A stretch of DNA of 64,000 bases from Sphingomonas koreensis. GTDB taxonomy: Bacteria; Pseudomonadota; Alphaproteobacteria; Sphingomonadales; Sphingomonadaceae. The DNA is taken from positions 992,001 through 1,056,000 of the forward strand of contig NZ_PGEN01000001.1 of the NCBI RefSeq assembly GCF_002797435.1. Direction: 5' to 3'. Under the pieces are notes generated by a model. That model was not told the origin of the DNA, did not search any database, and saw nothing but the letters and a program-made list of their open reading frames with translations. The position numbers and the translations under genes are program-made. Below, piece after piece: positions 20,374-28,831 of the stretch. Numbering within the stretch: the stretch's first letter is position 1; each line of letters begins with the position of its first letter.

Positions 20374-21426
20374 ATGGTCCTAACACCCTTTGATACTGCA
20401 CCGCAACACGGGCCGCGCCCATTGCCTCTCTTTCTGGGACTGCTGCGCAGCGAAACCGCAGCATCACCCGAACGCCGCGCCGCCGCGCTCGCCGGGCTCG
20501 CCGCCTATCAGGCCGCACGCCGCCCCCGTCCCCGCAGCTCGATGCCCGTGGTGGCGCGCGCCGGACGCGCGGTGCTGCGCGACTATGGCGGAAGCGGCGC
20601 GCCCGTGGTGTTCGTCCCCTCGCTGATCAACCCGCCGCTGATCCTCGACATGCCGTATCGCCGCTCGCTGCTGCGCTGGCTGTCCCGCCATGGCGCCCGC
20701 CCCCTGCTTATCGACTGGGGAACCCCATCGCCGCAGGATCGCGCGCAGGATGTGGCGCAGCATGTCGAAGCGATGTTGATTCCGCTGCTCCGCAGCATCG
20801 GCGAACCCGCCGCGCTCGTCGGTTATTGCCTGGGCGGGACGATGGCGATGGCGGCTGCCGCCGTGGCGCCGGTCCGCGGACTGGCGCTGATCGCCGCGCC
20901 CTGGCGATTTTCCGGCTTCGGCGCAGAAGCGATCGCGCGAATCGAGACGCTGTGGGACGGTGCGCGTGAAACCTGCGATCGGCTCGGCCTCGTCCCGATG
21001 GAAGTTCTTCAGACGGGTTTCTGGCAGCTCGACCCCGCGCGCACCATCATCAAGTACGAACGCTTCGGCCGTCTCGATCCCGATAGCGCCGCAGCGAAAT
21101 CCTTCGTCGCGATGGAAGACTGGGCGAATGCCGGCGCGCCGCTCACCTTCGCCGCCGGCCGACAGATCTTCGACGACCTGTTCACCGCAGACCTGCCTGG
21201 AAGCGGCCGCTGGCGCGTTGCGGGCGCGACGGCCGCGCCGGCGTCCCTGCCCTGCCCCACCGTCGAGTTCGTGTCGCTTACCGACCGTATCGTCCCTCAC
21301 ACCAGCGCTGCAGGCTTCACCGACCGGCGCGAACTGCGGCTGGGCCATGTCGGGATGATGGTCGGCTCTTCGGCGAAGGATGCGCTGTGGCGCCCATTGG
21401 CGGAGTGGCTCGCGGCGCTTAGATAG
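20374..21426 (+). CDS. Short PHA synthase-like alpha/beta hydrolase (350 aa)
   Basis: The nucleophile motif is GYCLGGT (Cys152), as in PHA synthases; classic lipases have Ser. Asp304 (SLTDRIVPH) and His325 (LRLGHVGMM) complete a Cys-Asp-His triad. [12 protein letters not shown] and LLIDWGTP are also PhaC-like. At 350 aa it matches class III PhaC length and lacks the roughly 200-residue N-terminal domain of class I. No phaE is nearby. It sits between phaR and a thiolase, so polymer synthesis or a thioesterase-like variant of it is the likely role. ATG 20374 is preferred; GTG 20365 is possible. Confidence 0.8.
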   Translation: MVLTPFDTAPQHGPRPLPLFLGLLRSETAASPERRAAALAGLAAYQAARRPRPRSSMPVVARAGRAVLRDYGGSGAPVVFVPSLINPPLILDMPYRRSLLRWLSRHGARPLLIDWGTPSPQDRAQDVAQHVEAMLIPLLRSIGEPAALVGYCLGGTMAMAAAAVAPVRGLALIAAPWRFSGFGAEAIARIETLWDGARETCDRLGLVPMEVLQTGFWQLDPARTIIKYERFGRLDPDSAAAKSFVAMEDWANAGAPLTFAAGRQIFDDLFTADLPGSGRWRVAGATAAPASLPCPTVEFVSLTDRIVPHTSAAGFTDRRELRLGHVGMMVGSSAKDALWRPLAEWLAALR

Positions 21427-21454
21427 CCTCCAAACCCATCAGGAGTCGCACGCA

Positions 21455-22627
21455 ATGACCGAAGTCGTGATCACCGCCGCCAAGCGCACCCCCGTCGGCA
21501 GCTTCCTCGGCGCTTTCGCCAGCACGCCGGCGCACGAACTGGGCCGCATCGCCATCGAGGCTGCTCTGGAGCAGGCCGAGGTCAAGGGCGAGGAAGTCTC
21601 GGAAGTGATCCTCGGTCAGGTGCTCACCGCCGCGCAGGGCCAGAACCCGGCGCGCCAGGCGTCGATGGCCGCGGGCGTGCCCAAGGAAGTTCCGGCCTGG
21701 GGCCTCAACCAGGTGTGCGGATCGGGCCTGCGCGCGGTCGCGCTCGCGGCACAGGCGGTTCAGACCGGCGACGCCACCATCGTCGTCGCGGGCGGGCAGG
21801 AATCGATGTCGCTCGCCGCCCATGCCCAATCGCTGCGCGCCGGCGCCAAGATGGGTGACGTCGGCCTGATCGATACGATGATCAAGGATGGCCTGACCGA
21901 TGTGTTCAACGGCTATCACATGGGCATCACCGCCGAGAATCTCGCCGAACAATATCAGGTGACCCGCGGCGAGCAGGACGAGTTCGCCGTCCGCTCGCAG
22001 AACCTCGCCGAGGCCGCCCGCAGCGAAGGCCGTTTCAAGGACGAGATCGCTCCGGTCACGATCAAGGGCCGCAAGGGCGACACCGTCGTCGACCAGGATG
22101 AATACATCCGCGCCGGCGCGACGCTCGATAGCGTCGCAGGCCTGCGGCCCGCCTTCAAGAAGGACGGTACCGTTACCGCGGGCAACGCCTCGGGCCTCAA
22201 CGATGGCGCCGCGGCGCTGGTGGTGATGAGCCGCGAGGAGGCCGACAAGCGCGGCGCCACGGTTCTCGCCACGATCAAGAGCTGGGCGACCGCGGGGGTC
22301 GATCCCTCGATCATGGGCATCGGTCCGGTCCCGGCATCGAAAAAGGCGCTGGAAAAGGCAGGCTGGACCGTCGCCGATCTCGACCTGATCGAGGCGAATG
22401 AGGCATTCGCCGCACAGGCGCTGTCGGTGGGCAAGGAACTGGGCTTCGACCCGAACAAGGTCAACGTCAATGGCGGCGCGATCGCGATCGGCCATCCGAT
22501 CGGCGCGAGCGGCGCGCGCGTGCTGACCACGCTGCTCTATGAGATGCAGCGCCGCGACGCGAAGAAGGGACTCGCGACTCTGTGCATCGGCGGCGGCATG
22601 GGAATCGCCATGTGCGTGGAGCGGTGA
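21455..22627 (+). CDS. phaA: Acetyl-CoA C-acetyltransferase
   Basis: This thiolase condenses two acetyl-CoA to acetoacetyl-CoA, the first step of PHB synthesis (or the reverse in degradation). The 390-aa product has Cys88 in [11 protein letters not shown], the [15 protein letters not shown] motif with the His, and the C-terminal Cys in [16 protein letters not shown] before ATG 21455 is a good ribosome site. It lies 28 bases after the PHA synthase-like gene and is probably in the same operon. The gene name phaA is inferred from this context; atoB would fit the sequence equally well. No phaB is adjacent. Confidence 0.92.
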   Translation: MTEVVITAAKRTPVGSFLGAFASTPAHELGRIAIEAALEQAEVKGEEVSEVILGQVLTAAQGQNPARQASMAAGVPKEVPAWGLNQVCGSGLRAVALAAQAVQTGDATIVVAGGQESMSLAAHAQSLRAGAKMGDVGLIDTMIKDGLTDVFNGYHMGITAENLAEQYQVTRGEQDEFAVRSQNLAEAARSEGRFKDEIAPVTIKGRKGDTVVDQDEYIRAGATLDSVAGLRPAFKKDGTVTAGNASGLNDGAAALVVMSREEADKRGATVLATIKSWATAGVDPSIMGIGPVPASKKALEKAGWTVADLDLIEANEAFAAQALSVGKELGFDPNKVNVNGGAIAIGHPIGASGARVLTTLLYEMQRRDAKKGLATLCIGGGMGIAMCVER

Positions 22628-22721
22628 TGCCCTTCCTCGCCGTGTAGCAAATGGAAAGCTGCACCGTCATATCGTAATCGAAAATGTCACCCGTTTTCGC
22701 GCAGTGCGCTGAAATGTGACT

Positions 22722-22733
22722 TTGTTGCAACAA
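22722..22733. promoter_or_regulatory. 12-bp palindrome upstream of the TonB receptor gene
   Basis: TTGTTGCAACAA is a perfect palindrome about 110 bases before the receptor start. Its shape would suit a dimeric repressor such as a LacI- or TetR-type protein, but no regulator gene is adjacent and a 12-mer could occur by chance. Confidence 0.25.
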
Positions 22734-22844
22734 CGGACTCGCGAAGTGGCGGAACCCGGCCTGTTTAGCTTGCCACAGGGTGAACAGGAGGTTTCAATAG
22801 TGACATTCCGGTAACTAGGGCCGGGCGATTCATAGGGGCAGTAA

Positions 22845-25800
22845 ATGAAACTCAGCCGCTTTTTGACGGCGACAGCGCTCGCCAGCGCTGTTTTCGCGTT
22901 TCCGCATGCGGCGGTAGCGCAGGACATTCCGGCGACCACGGGAGCCGACGAAACCGCTTCCGCCGAGGCTGAGACCGACTCCGACGTCATCGTCACCGGC
23001 TCGCGTATCCGTCGCCCAAACGACGTATCGCCGCTTCCGGTAACCACCGTCAGCAACGAAGAGATCTTCCAGTCGGGCCGTATCTCGGTCGGCGACGTGC
23101 TGAACGATCTGCCTCAGCTGCGCAGCTCGTTGGGTTCGCAGAATTCGACCTCGGGCCTCGGTACGCGCGGCGTCAACTTCCTCGACCTGCGTGGCCTCGG
23201 CCGTGCGCGAACGCTGGTGCTGGTCAACGGCCGCCGCCAGGTGTCGGCTGACATCATCAACAACGGCAACGCCGTCGACATCAACACGATGCCGACCGAC
23301 CTGATCGAACGTATCGACATCGTGACCGGCGGTAACTCGTCGATCTACGGTTCGGACGCGATCGCGGGCGTCGTGAACTTCATCCTGAAGGACAATTACG
23401 AAGGCCTCGAGCTGCACGGCCAGACCGGCATCAGCGATTATGGCGACGCGGGCAACCAGTATGTCTCGCTCGTCGCGGGCAAGAACTTCGCTGACGGGCG
23501 CGGCAACATCTCGATCAACGCCGAGTTCGCGCACCAGAGCGACTATTACGCTTCCGGCCGCCGGAACCTGCGCCAGAACGACACGTTCATCGTCGTCGAC
23601 ACCGACTCCGGCGCCAGCTTCGACGACGTCAAGGACCGCGTCTACTATCAGGACGTCCGCAGCGCGACCATCTCGCTCGGCGGCCAGCTCGGCTTCCGCT
23701 ACAACAACACGCCAGGCGCGCCTTGCGGCGTCGATGCCGTCGGCTCGGCCTTCACCTGCGCGTTCCTGTTCCAGCCGAACGGCAGCCTGACCAACCAGAC
23801 CGGCCTCCGCGTCGGCCTGGGTCCGAACGGCAACTTCGTCGGCGGCAACGGCACCAGCAGCCGTGAAGGCCAGCTGGTGGCGCTCTCGCCGGACGTGAAA
23901 CGCTATGTCGTCAACGTGCTCGGCCACTTCGAAGTTACCCCGAGCTTCGTCCCGTTCATCGAAGCCAAGTATGCCCGCACCGAAGCATTCGGTTCGCAGA
24001 GCGGCCCGTTCTTCTCGCAGGGTCAGACCCTTGCGGACGGCATCCTGGTCGCTGGCCTCAACGATCGCTCCTATGCCTCGGGCACCGGCGGCGCCTCGGG
24101 CGGCGTGGTCAATCGCGAAGCGATCCGCCTCGACAACCCGTATCTGTCGGCTGCGGCACGCTCCACGATCACCGCGCAGTTGAACGCGGCGATCAACTCC
24201 GGCGTCAACCCGAACACCGGCACCCTGTACGTTCCCGCTCGGACCGCGTCGCAGACCGACGCGCAGTATGCGGCGGTCGTTGCAGCAGGTCAGGCCAACC
24301 AGGCGCGTTCGCTCGCTCAGGTCGCGGCCGGTACCTACCGCTTCTCGCTGCGTCGCAACTATCTCGACCTGGGTGCTCGCGATGAGCGCATCACGCGCGA
24401 GACCTTCCGTGCAGTTCTCGGTGTTCGCGGCGATATCGGCAGCGATTTCAACTATGAAATCTCGGCCAACTATGGCGAGCACAAAGAAAACAACGTCATC
24501 ACCGGCAACATCAATCGGCAGCGCTTCCTGCTGGCGATGGACACGACCACCAACGGCGCAGGGCAGATCGTCTGCCGCTCGCAGCTGGACGCGGCCTATG
24601 CCGGTTCGGACCGTGGCGGCAATCCGGCACAGCTGGCCGCAGACGTCGCAGCCTGCGTTCCGCTCAACCCGTTCGGCGAAGGCAACATCAGCGATGCGGC
24701 CAAGGCCTATCTGACGATGCCGACCCTCGCGGAAGGCAAGGCGACCCAGTTCGTCGTCAGCGGCTTCCTCTCGGGCAACCTCGGCTCGCTGTTCTCGCTG
24801 CCGGGCGGCCCGATCGGCTTCTCGATCGGTGGTGAATATCGCCGTGAGACGCTGTCCTACGACCTCGACGAGAAGACCCAGGCGGGCTACGCGTTCTACA
24901 ACGCCATTCCGTCGTTCACGTCGCCGGCGTTCGAAGTGAAGGAAGCCTTCGCGGAAATCTCGATCCCGCTGGTCAAGGACGTGTTCCTGCTCAAGGAACT
25001 GACCCTGAACGCCTCGGGCCGCGTCGCAGACTATAAGGGCGGCGCTGGCACGGTCTACGCGTACAGCGGCTCGGCCAGCTGGCGTCCGGTCAACGACCTG
25101 CTGCTGCGTGGTTCGTACTCGCGCTCGGTTCGCGCGCCGTACCTGGGCGACGTCTACTCGCTGCCGGGCCAGAACTTCACGCCGGCTCCAGCCGATCCGT
25201 GCTCGGCTCGCAACATCAACACCGGCTCGGCGACGCGTGCGGCCAACTGTGCGGCCGCTGGCCGTCCGGCGGGTTATGACTTCGTCTACACCTCGTCGCT
25301 GGAAATCGTCAGTGGCGGCAACCTCGACCTGAAGGCTGAGAAGTCGAAGTCACTGACCCTGGGTGGTGTGTTCCAGCCGTCGTTCGTGCCGGGTCTCTCG
25401 GTGTCGGTCGACTACTACAGCATCACCGTTGACGACGTGATCACCTCGCCGACGGTTCAGTCGGCACTCAACGCCTGCTACGATGCGCCGGATCTGAACA
25501 ACCAGTTCTGCGCACTGTTCAAGCGTGCCGGTGCTGGTGGCGGCCCGCGTGGCGAGCAGGAGTTCCGCATCTTGGAAGGCAGCTACCAAGACGCTCCGCG
25601 TAACTATGCCCGGTTCAAGGCCCGTGGCATCGATACGCAGATCGCGTACAATAAGCGCTTCGACTGGGGTCTGCTGAGCATGAAGGGGGTCTGGACCCAC
25701 GTCATTCAGCGCGACAACTTCACCGATCCGGCGCGTCCGAACTTCAAGAACGTCCTGACGGGCGAGCTTGGCGATCCTTCGGATCAGTTCAACATCTCGA

Positions 25801-26126
25801 CCGACATCAAGATCGGCAAGGTCACCTTCGGCCACTCGATCCGCTGGATCGACAAGATGTACCTGAACACGTTCGAGGACTATAACGGCGTCAACGGCGA
25901 ACCCCCGCAGAACCCGGATTATGCGACGCTGGTTCAGTACCCGGTGGTCGCCTATCACGATCTGCGTCTCGGCGTGGAAGTAAACGACAAGTTCGAAGCG
26001 AACTTCGGCGTCAATAACGTCACCGACAAGAACCCGCCGTACGGTCTGACCGGTGTCGGCGCCGGCTCGGGCATCTACGACAACCGCGGCCGCTTCTTCT
26101 ACGTGGGCGCCACCGCCAAGTTCTGA
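22845..26126 (+). CDS. TonB-dependent outer-membrane receptor (1093 aa)
   Basis: The protein is an outer-membrane 22-strand barrel with a plug that imports a ligand using TonB energy. It has a signal peptide (MKLSRFLTATALASAVFAFP), a TonB-box-like DSDVIVTGSRI, a plug domain (about residues 55-175, with TLVLVNGRRQ and IYGSDAIAGVVNFI) and a terminal barrel strand ending in aromatic-x-Phe (FYVGATAKF). The length and the ITGSRI-type opening match sphingomonad receptors for oligosaccharides, peptides or aromatic compounds rather than siderophores, but the substrate cannot be read from the sequence. A strong terminator follows, so it may be monocistronic. The 217 bases upstream contain a palindrome. 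Confidence 0.95.
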   Translation: MKLSRFLTATALASAVFAFPHAAVAQDIPATTGADETASAEAETDSDVIVTGSRIRRPNDVSPLPVTTVSNEEIFQSGRISVGDVLNDLPQLRSSLGSQNSTSGLGTRGVNFLDLRGLGRARTLVLVNGRRQVSADIINNGNAVDINTMPTDLIERIDIVTGGNSSIYGSDAIAGVVNFILKDNYEGLELHGQTGISDYGDAGNQYVSLVAGKNFADGRGNISINAEFAHQSDYYASGRRNLRQNDTFIVVDTDSGASFDDVKDRVYYQDVRSATISLGGQLGFRYNNTPGAPCGVDAVGSAFTCAFLFQPNGSLTNQTGLRVGLGPNGNFVGGNGTSSREGQLVALSPDVKRYVVNVLGHFEVTPSFVPFIEAKYARTEAFGSQSGPFFSQGQTLADGILVAGLNDRSYASGTGGASGGVVNREAIRLDNPYLSAAARSTITAQLNAAINSGVNPNTGTLYVPARTASQTDAQYAAVVAAGQANQARSLAQVAAGTYRFSLRRNYLDLGARDERITRETFRAVLGVRGDIGSDFNYEISANYGEHKENNVITGNINRQRFLLAMDTTTNGAGQIVCRSQLDAAYAGSDRGGNPAQLAADVAACVPLNPFGEGNISDAAKAYLTMPTLAEGKATQFVVSGFLSGNLGSLFSLPGGPIGFSIGGEYRRETLSYDLDEKTQAGYAFYNAIPSFTSPAFEVKEAFAEISIPLVKDVFLLKELTLNASGRVADYKGGAGTVYAYSGSASWRPVNDLLLRGSYSRSVRAPYLGDVYSLPGQNFTPAPADPCSARNINTGSATRAANCAAAGRPAGYDFVYTSSLEIVSGGNLDLKAEKSKSLTLGGVFQPSFVPGLSVSVDYYSITVDDVITSPTVQSALNACYDAPDLNNQFCALFKRAGAGGGPRGEQEFRILEGSYQDAPRNYARFKARGIDTQIAYNKRFDWGLLSMKGVWTHVIQRDNFTDPARPNFKNVLTGELGDPSDQFNISTDIKIGKVTFGHSIRWIDKMYLNTFEDYNGVNGEPPQNPDYATLVQYPVVAYHDLRLGVEVNDKFEANFGVNNVTDKNPPYGLTGVGAGSGIYDNRGRFFYVGATAKF

Positions 26127-26148
26127 TCGCTTCGCGATCGAACGATCT

Positions 26149-26180
26149 GGGGCCGGAGAGTAATCTCCGGCCCCTTTTTC
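26149..26180 (+). terminator. Rho-independent terminator after the TonB receptor
   Basis: An 11-bp perfect stem (GGGGCCGGAGA at 26149-26159, TCTCCGGCCCC at 26164-26174) with a GTAA loop and five Ts. Confidence 0.95.
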
Positions 26181-26209
26181 TTGCGCACCGTTTCAGCTAT
26201 CCCAGTTGC

Positions 26210-27184
26210 ATGACGTTCAACATAGCCGATGCCCTCAACTACGCCGAAGCGGGCCGGACCGATCAGGCGCTGGCGATGCTGGAAGCCGCTGCGGAGCACG
26301 GAAATGTCGATGCATTGATGCAATTGGCCGTGTGGTCGCTGACCGGGCACCTTGTGCCGCAAGATCATCAACGCGCACGCGCGCTGCTCAGACGCGCAGT
26401 TTCCATCGGTCATGTCGATGGTGCGATGATGGAAATCGCCCTCACCGCCAACGGCACGGGCAATGAGGCCGACTGGCCGGAGGCACGTCGCTTGCTCGCT
26501 GAAGCTGCTGCGAATGACTATGTCGCCGCGGCACATAAAACGCTTCTTGACCGCATGGCGCTGGAACCCGACGGAAGTCCAGCGACGGTTGTCGAATCCC
26601 GCTTGCTACATGCCGACCCGCGCGTGGTTTATTTGCCAGACTTCCTCACGCCTGACGAATGCGCGCATATCGCGATGGTAGGCGGCCAACTGCTCGAGCC
26701 GGCCCGCGTAATCGACCCTGCGACCGGCCGGTGGGCGCGTCATTCCATACGCACCTCGGACAATGCTGCGATCGGTCCAGCACGTGAGGATCTGGTAGTT
26801 CGGGCAATCAATCTCCGCATAGCAGCCGCAAGCGGAACCGATGTTACGCAGGGCGAACCGCTGACCATCCTTCGCTACCAGCCCGGACAGGAGTATCGTC
26901 CCCATCTCGATACGATTGCCGGGGCAGCGAACCAGCGAATACGCACCGTCCTCATTTACTTGAATGGCGGGTTCCGAGGCGGCGAGACCAGCTTTCCGCT
27001 CCTGAACCTAACTGTGATCCCACGTGGCGGCGACGCGTTGATGTTCGATACGCTGCTTCCCGACGGGGTGCCGAACCCGCGCGCGCAGCACGCAGGCACA
27101 CCGGTGATAGAGGGTGTCAAGTGGCTAGCAACCCGATGGATCCGGACCGCTCCGATCGACCCTTGGTCGCTGTCCGCGCACTAG
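26210..27184 (+). CDS. Sel1-repeat protein fused to a prolyl-4-hydroxylase-type 2OG-Fe(II) oxygenase (324 aa)
   Basis: Residues 1-130 are Sel1/TPR-like repeats (AEAGRTDQALAMLEAAAEHG and AMLEIAL-type units). Residues 135-315 form a P4Hc oxygenase: the iron ligands are His232 and Asp234 (YRPHLD) and His294 (QHAGTPV), and Lys304 (EGVKW) is placed to bind 2-oxoglutarate. It should hydroxylate a peptide or protein side chain in the cytoplasm, as no signal peptide is seen. It starts about 30 bases after the receptor terminator. The same order, TonB receptor then Sel1/P4Hc protein, recurs in sphingomonads and Caulobacter as far as I recall. The target is unknown. Confidence 0.87.
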   Translation: MTFNIADALNYAEAGRTDQALAMLEAAAEHGNVDALMQLAVWSLTGHLVPQDHQRARALLRRAVSIGHVDGAMMEIALTANGTGNEADWPEARRLLAEAAANDYVAAAHKTLLDRMALEPDGSPATVVESRLLHADPRVVYLPDFLTPDECAHIAMVGGQLLEPARVIDPATGRWARHSIRTSDNAAIGPAREDLVVRAINLRIAAASGTDVTQGEPLTILRYQPGQEYRPHLDTIAGAANQRIRTVLIYLNGGFRGGETSFPLLNLTVIPRGGDALMFDTLLPDGVPNPRAQHAGTPVIEGVKWLATRWIRTAPIDPWSLSAH

Positions 27185-27217
27185 CGGCACGCCACGAGCT
27201 ACCCCAGCCGTGTACGG

Positions 27218-27628
27218 CTATCGCGCGCTGGTCTTCACGCGCTGATAGGGCACGAAATCGCCCAGCAGCACGAAGCCGCTCCACATCCGTGAGCTGCGGT
27301 CGATCAGATCGACCTTGTCGACGTTGCACAGCTGACTGCCATAGAGCTTGGTCAGCAGGATATCGTCGTCGTCCAGTTGATCGGCACCCGAACGCGGGCG
27401 GTTCACATAGAGCTTCGATCCGCTGCGATAGACGATCGCCGTACCATCGACGATGGTGCTGTTGTCCATAGCATGCGTCGGCAGGCACTTGACCGGCTTG
27501 CCGGCCACACGGCCTTCGAGCATCTTGGCCAGCTCCGCTTCACCCTTGGCATTGACCTTGTCGTCCGCCATTGCGGCGCCAGGCAGCGCAAACAGCGCCA
27601 ACGCAGCGGCTGCAAACAACTTACGCAT
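27218..27628 (-). CDS. Small secreted hypothetical protein (136 aa)
   Basis: A clear signal peptide (MRKLFAAAALALFALPGAAMA) is followed by a mature domain of about 115 residues. It contains Cys48 and Cys101, a likely disulfide pair in the periplasm. The motifs VKCLPTHAMDNSTIVDGTAI and LYVNRP look like a compact beta fold. The family is not recognised. It ends 34 bases from the convergent oxygenase gene. Two 22-bp direct repeats lie upstream of its start. Confidence 0.75.
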   Translation of the reverse strand: MRKLFAAAALALFALPGAAMADDKVNAKGEAELAKMLEGRVAGKPVKCLPTHAMDNSTIVDGTAIVYRSGSKLYVNRPRSGADQLDDDDILLTKLYGSQLCNVDKVDLIDRSSRMWSGFVLLGDFVPYQRVKTSAR

Positions 27629-27692
27629 CGGGTTTCTCCAATCGATATCTGTATCAGGTTACTTGCTAGCGCTAACTTCTTTACGCGTTCAC

Positions 27693-27736
27693 AGCTTTCG
27701 CTGCGCTGAACCGAAGCTTTCGTTGCGATGAACCGA
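27693..27736. repeat. Tandem 22-bp direct repeat, two copies
   Basis: AGCTTTCGCTGCGCTGAACC (27693 on) and AGCTTTCGTTGCGATGAACC (27715 on), each followed by GA, abut exactly and differ at two positions. The repeat lies between the start of the small secreted protein gene (reverse strand) and the alr stop. It may be a paired operator or a slippage product. Confidence 0.6.
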
Positions 27737-27742
27737 TACAGA

Positions 27743-28777
27743 TCAATACCACATGCGATCGTAGCGTGCACCAAGTGCCGTCAGCAGCTCATATTGCGAC
27801 ATGCCTGAAAGCACTGCGGCTTCAGGCAGCGCATAGTCGATCGCGACCCAATCCCCCTCGGCAAGGTCGGGCACGGCGCTGGCATCGATCGCGGTGAGAT
27901 CCATCGAGACCCGCCCGATTACCGGCATCCGGATGCCGCTCGCGATCGCGCTTCCCTTGTCCGAAAAGCAGCGCAGATAGCCGTCGGCATAGCCAAGGTT
28001 GAGGATCGCCACCTCGGTATCGGCGGCGGCGGTCCAGGTCGCGTTATAGCCGACGCTCTGCCCCGCGGCCACGCGCCGCCGCTGCAGCACCTGCACCTCG
28101 GGCGTCACCACCTGGCGGATGCGCCCGGCAAAGGCCCGGGCCGGAATCCCGCCGTAGAGCGCGATCCCCGGCCGGGTCAGATCGAACGCATAGCCCTGGC
28201 CCAGTCCGATCCCGGCCGAGTTGGCCAGGCTCATCCGCCGCGCGCCCGATTTCCCGGCGAGCGCCGCAAAGCGATCGCGCTGAAGCCGGTTGAGCGGAAC
28301 ATCCTCATCCGCGCTGGCGAGGTGGCTCATCAGCGTTTCGACCTCGAGCCCGTCGAGCAGTCCGGTACTCACATCCTCCGGAGCGATGCCAAGCCGGTTC
28401 ATGCCGGTATCGACCATCACGTCGCACGCCCTGCCCCCGGCATCGCGCCAGCGCTGCACCTGCTGCACCGTGTTGAGCACCGGCCGGATCGTCGCGGCGC
28501 CCACGGCCACGGGGAGATCCTCCTCGCGCAGTCCATGGAGCACCGATACCGATACGCCCAGATCGGCCAGCCCGGCCGCCTCGCCCCAGGTCGCCACGAA
28601 GAAATCGCGACACCCCGCCCCGGCGAGTCGCTGCACGACCTCGCGCGCGCCGAGACCATAGCCATTGGCCTTGACCGCTGCACCGCACGCTGCGCCACCG
28701 CTCATCGCGGCGAGCGTCCGCCAGTTGGAGACCAGGGCGTCGCCGTCTAGGCGCAGGCGGAGGGGCGAAATGATCAT
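27743..28777 (-). CDS. alr: Alanine racemase
   Basis: The enzyme interconverts L- and D-alanine with PLP for peptidoglycan. Lys36 in AVKANGYGLG is the PLP Schiff-base lysine, and the Tyr in VGYNATWTA is the second catalytic base. MVDTGMNRLGI and GRVSMDLTAIDAS are further family motifs. The length (344 aa) is slightly below the usual 360-375. It lies downstream of the MFS gene on the same strand, with 54 bases between them. A catabolic role (as for dadX) cannot be separated from the biosynthetic one by sequence. Confidence 0.95.
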   Translation of the reverse strand: MIISPLRLRLDGDALVSNWRTLAAMSGGAACGAAVKANGYGLGAREVVQRLAGAGCRDFFVATWGEAAGLADLGVSVSVLHGLREEDLPVAVGAATIRPVLNTVQQVQRWRDAGGRACDVMVDTGMNRLGIAPEDVSTGLLDGLEVETLMSHLASADEDVPLNRLQRDRFAALAGKSGARRMSLANSAGIGLGQGYAFDLTRPGIALYGGIPARAFAGRIRQVVTPEVQVLQRRRVAAGQSVGYNATWTAAADTEVAILNLGYADGYLRCFSDKGSAIASGIRMPVIGRVSMDLTAIDASAVPDLAEGDWVAIDYALPEAAVLSGMSQYELLTALGARYDRMWY

Positions 28778-28831
28778 GCCGCCCGGTTAGGCGTCCGCGC
28801 TTGCCGTCGCAACGGCCAGCGCGCGTTCGCT

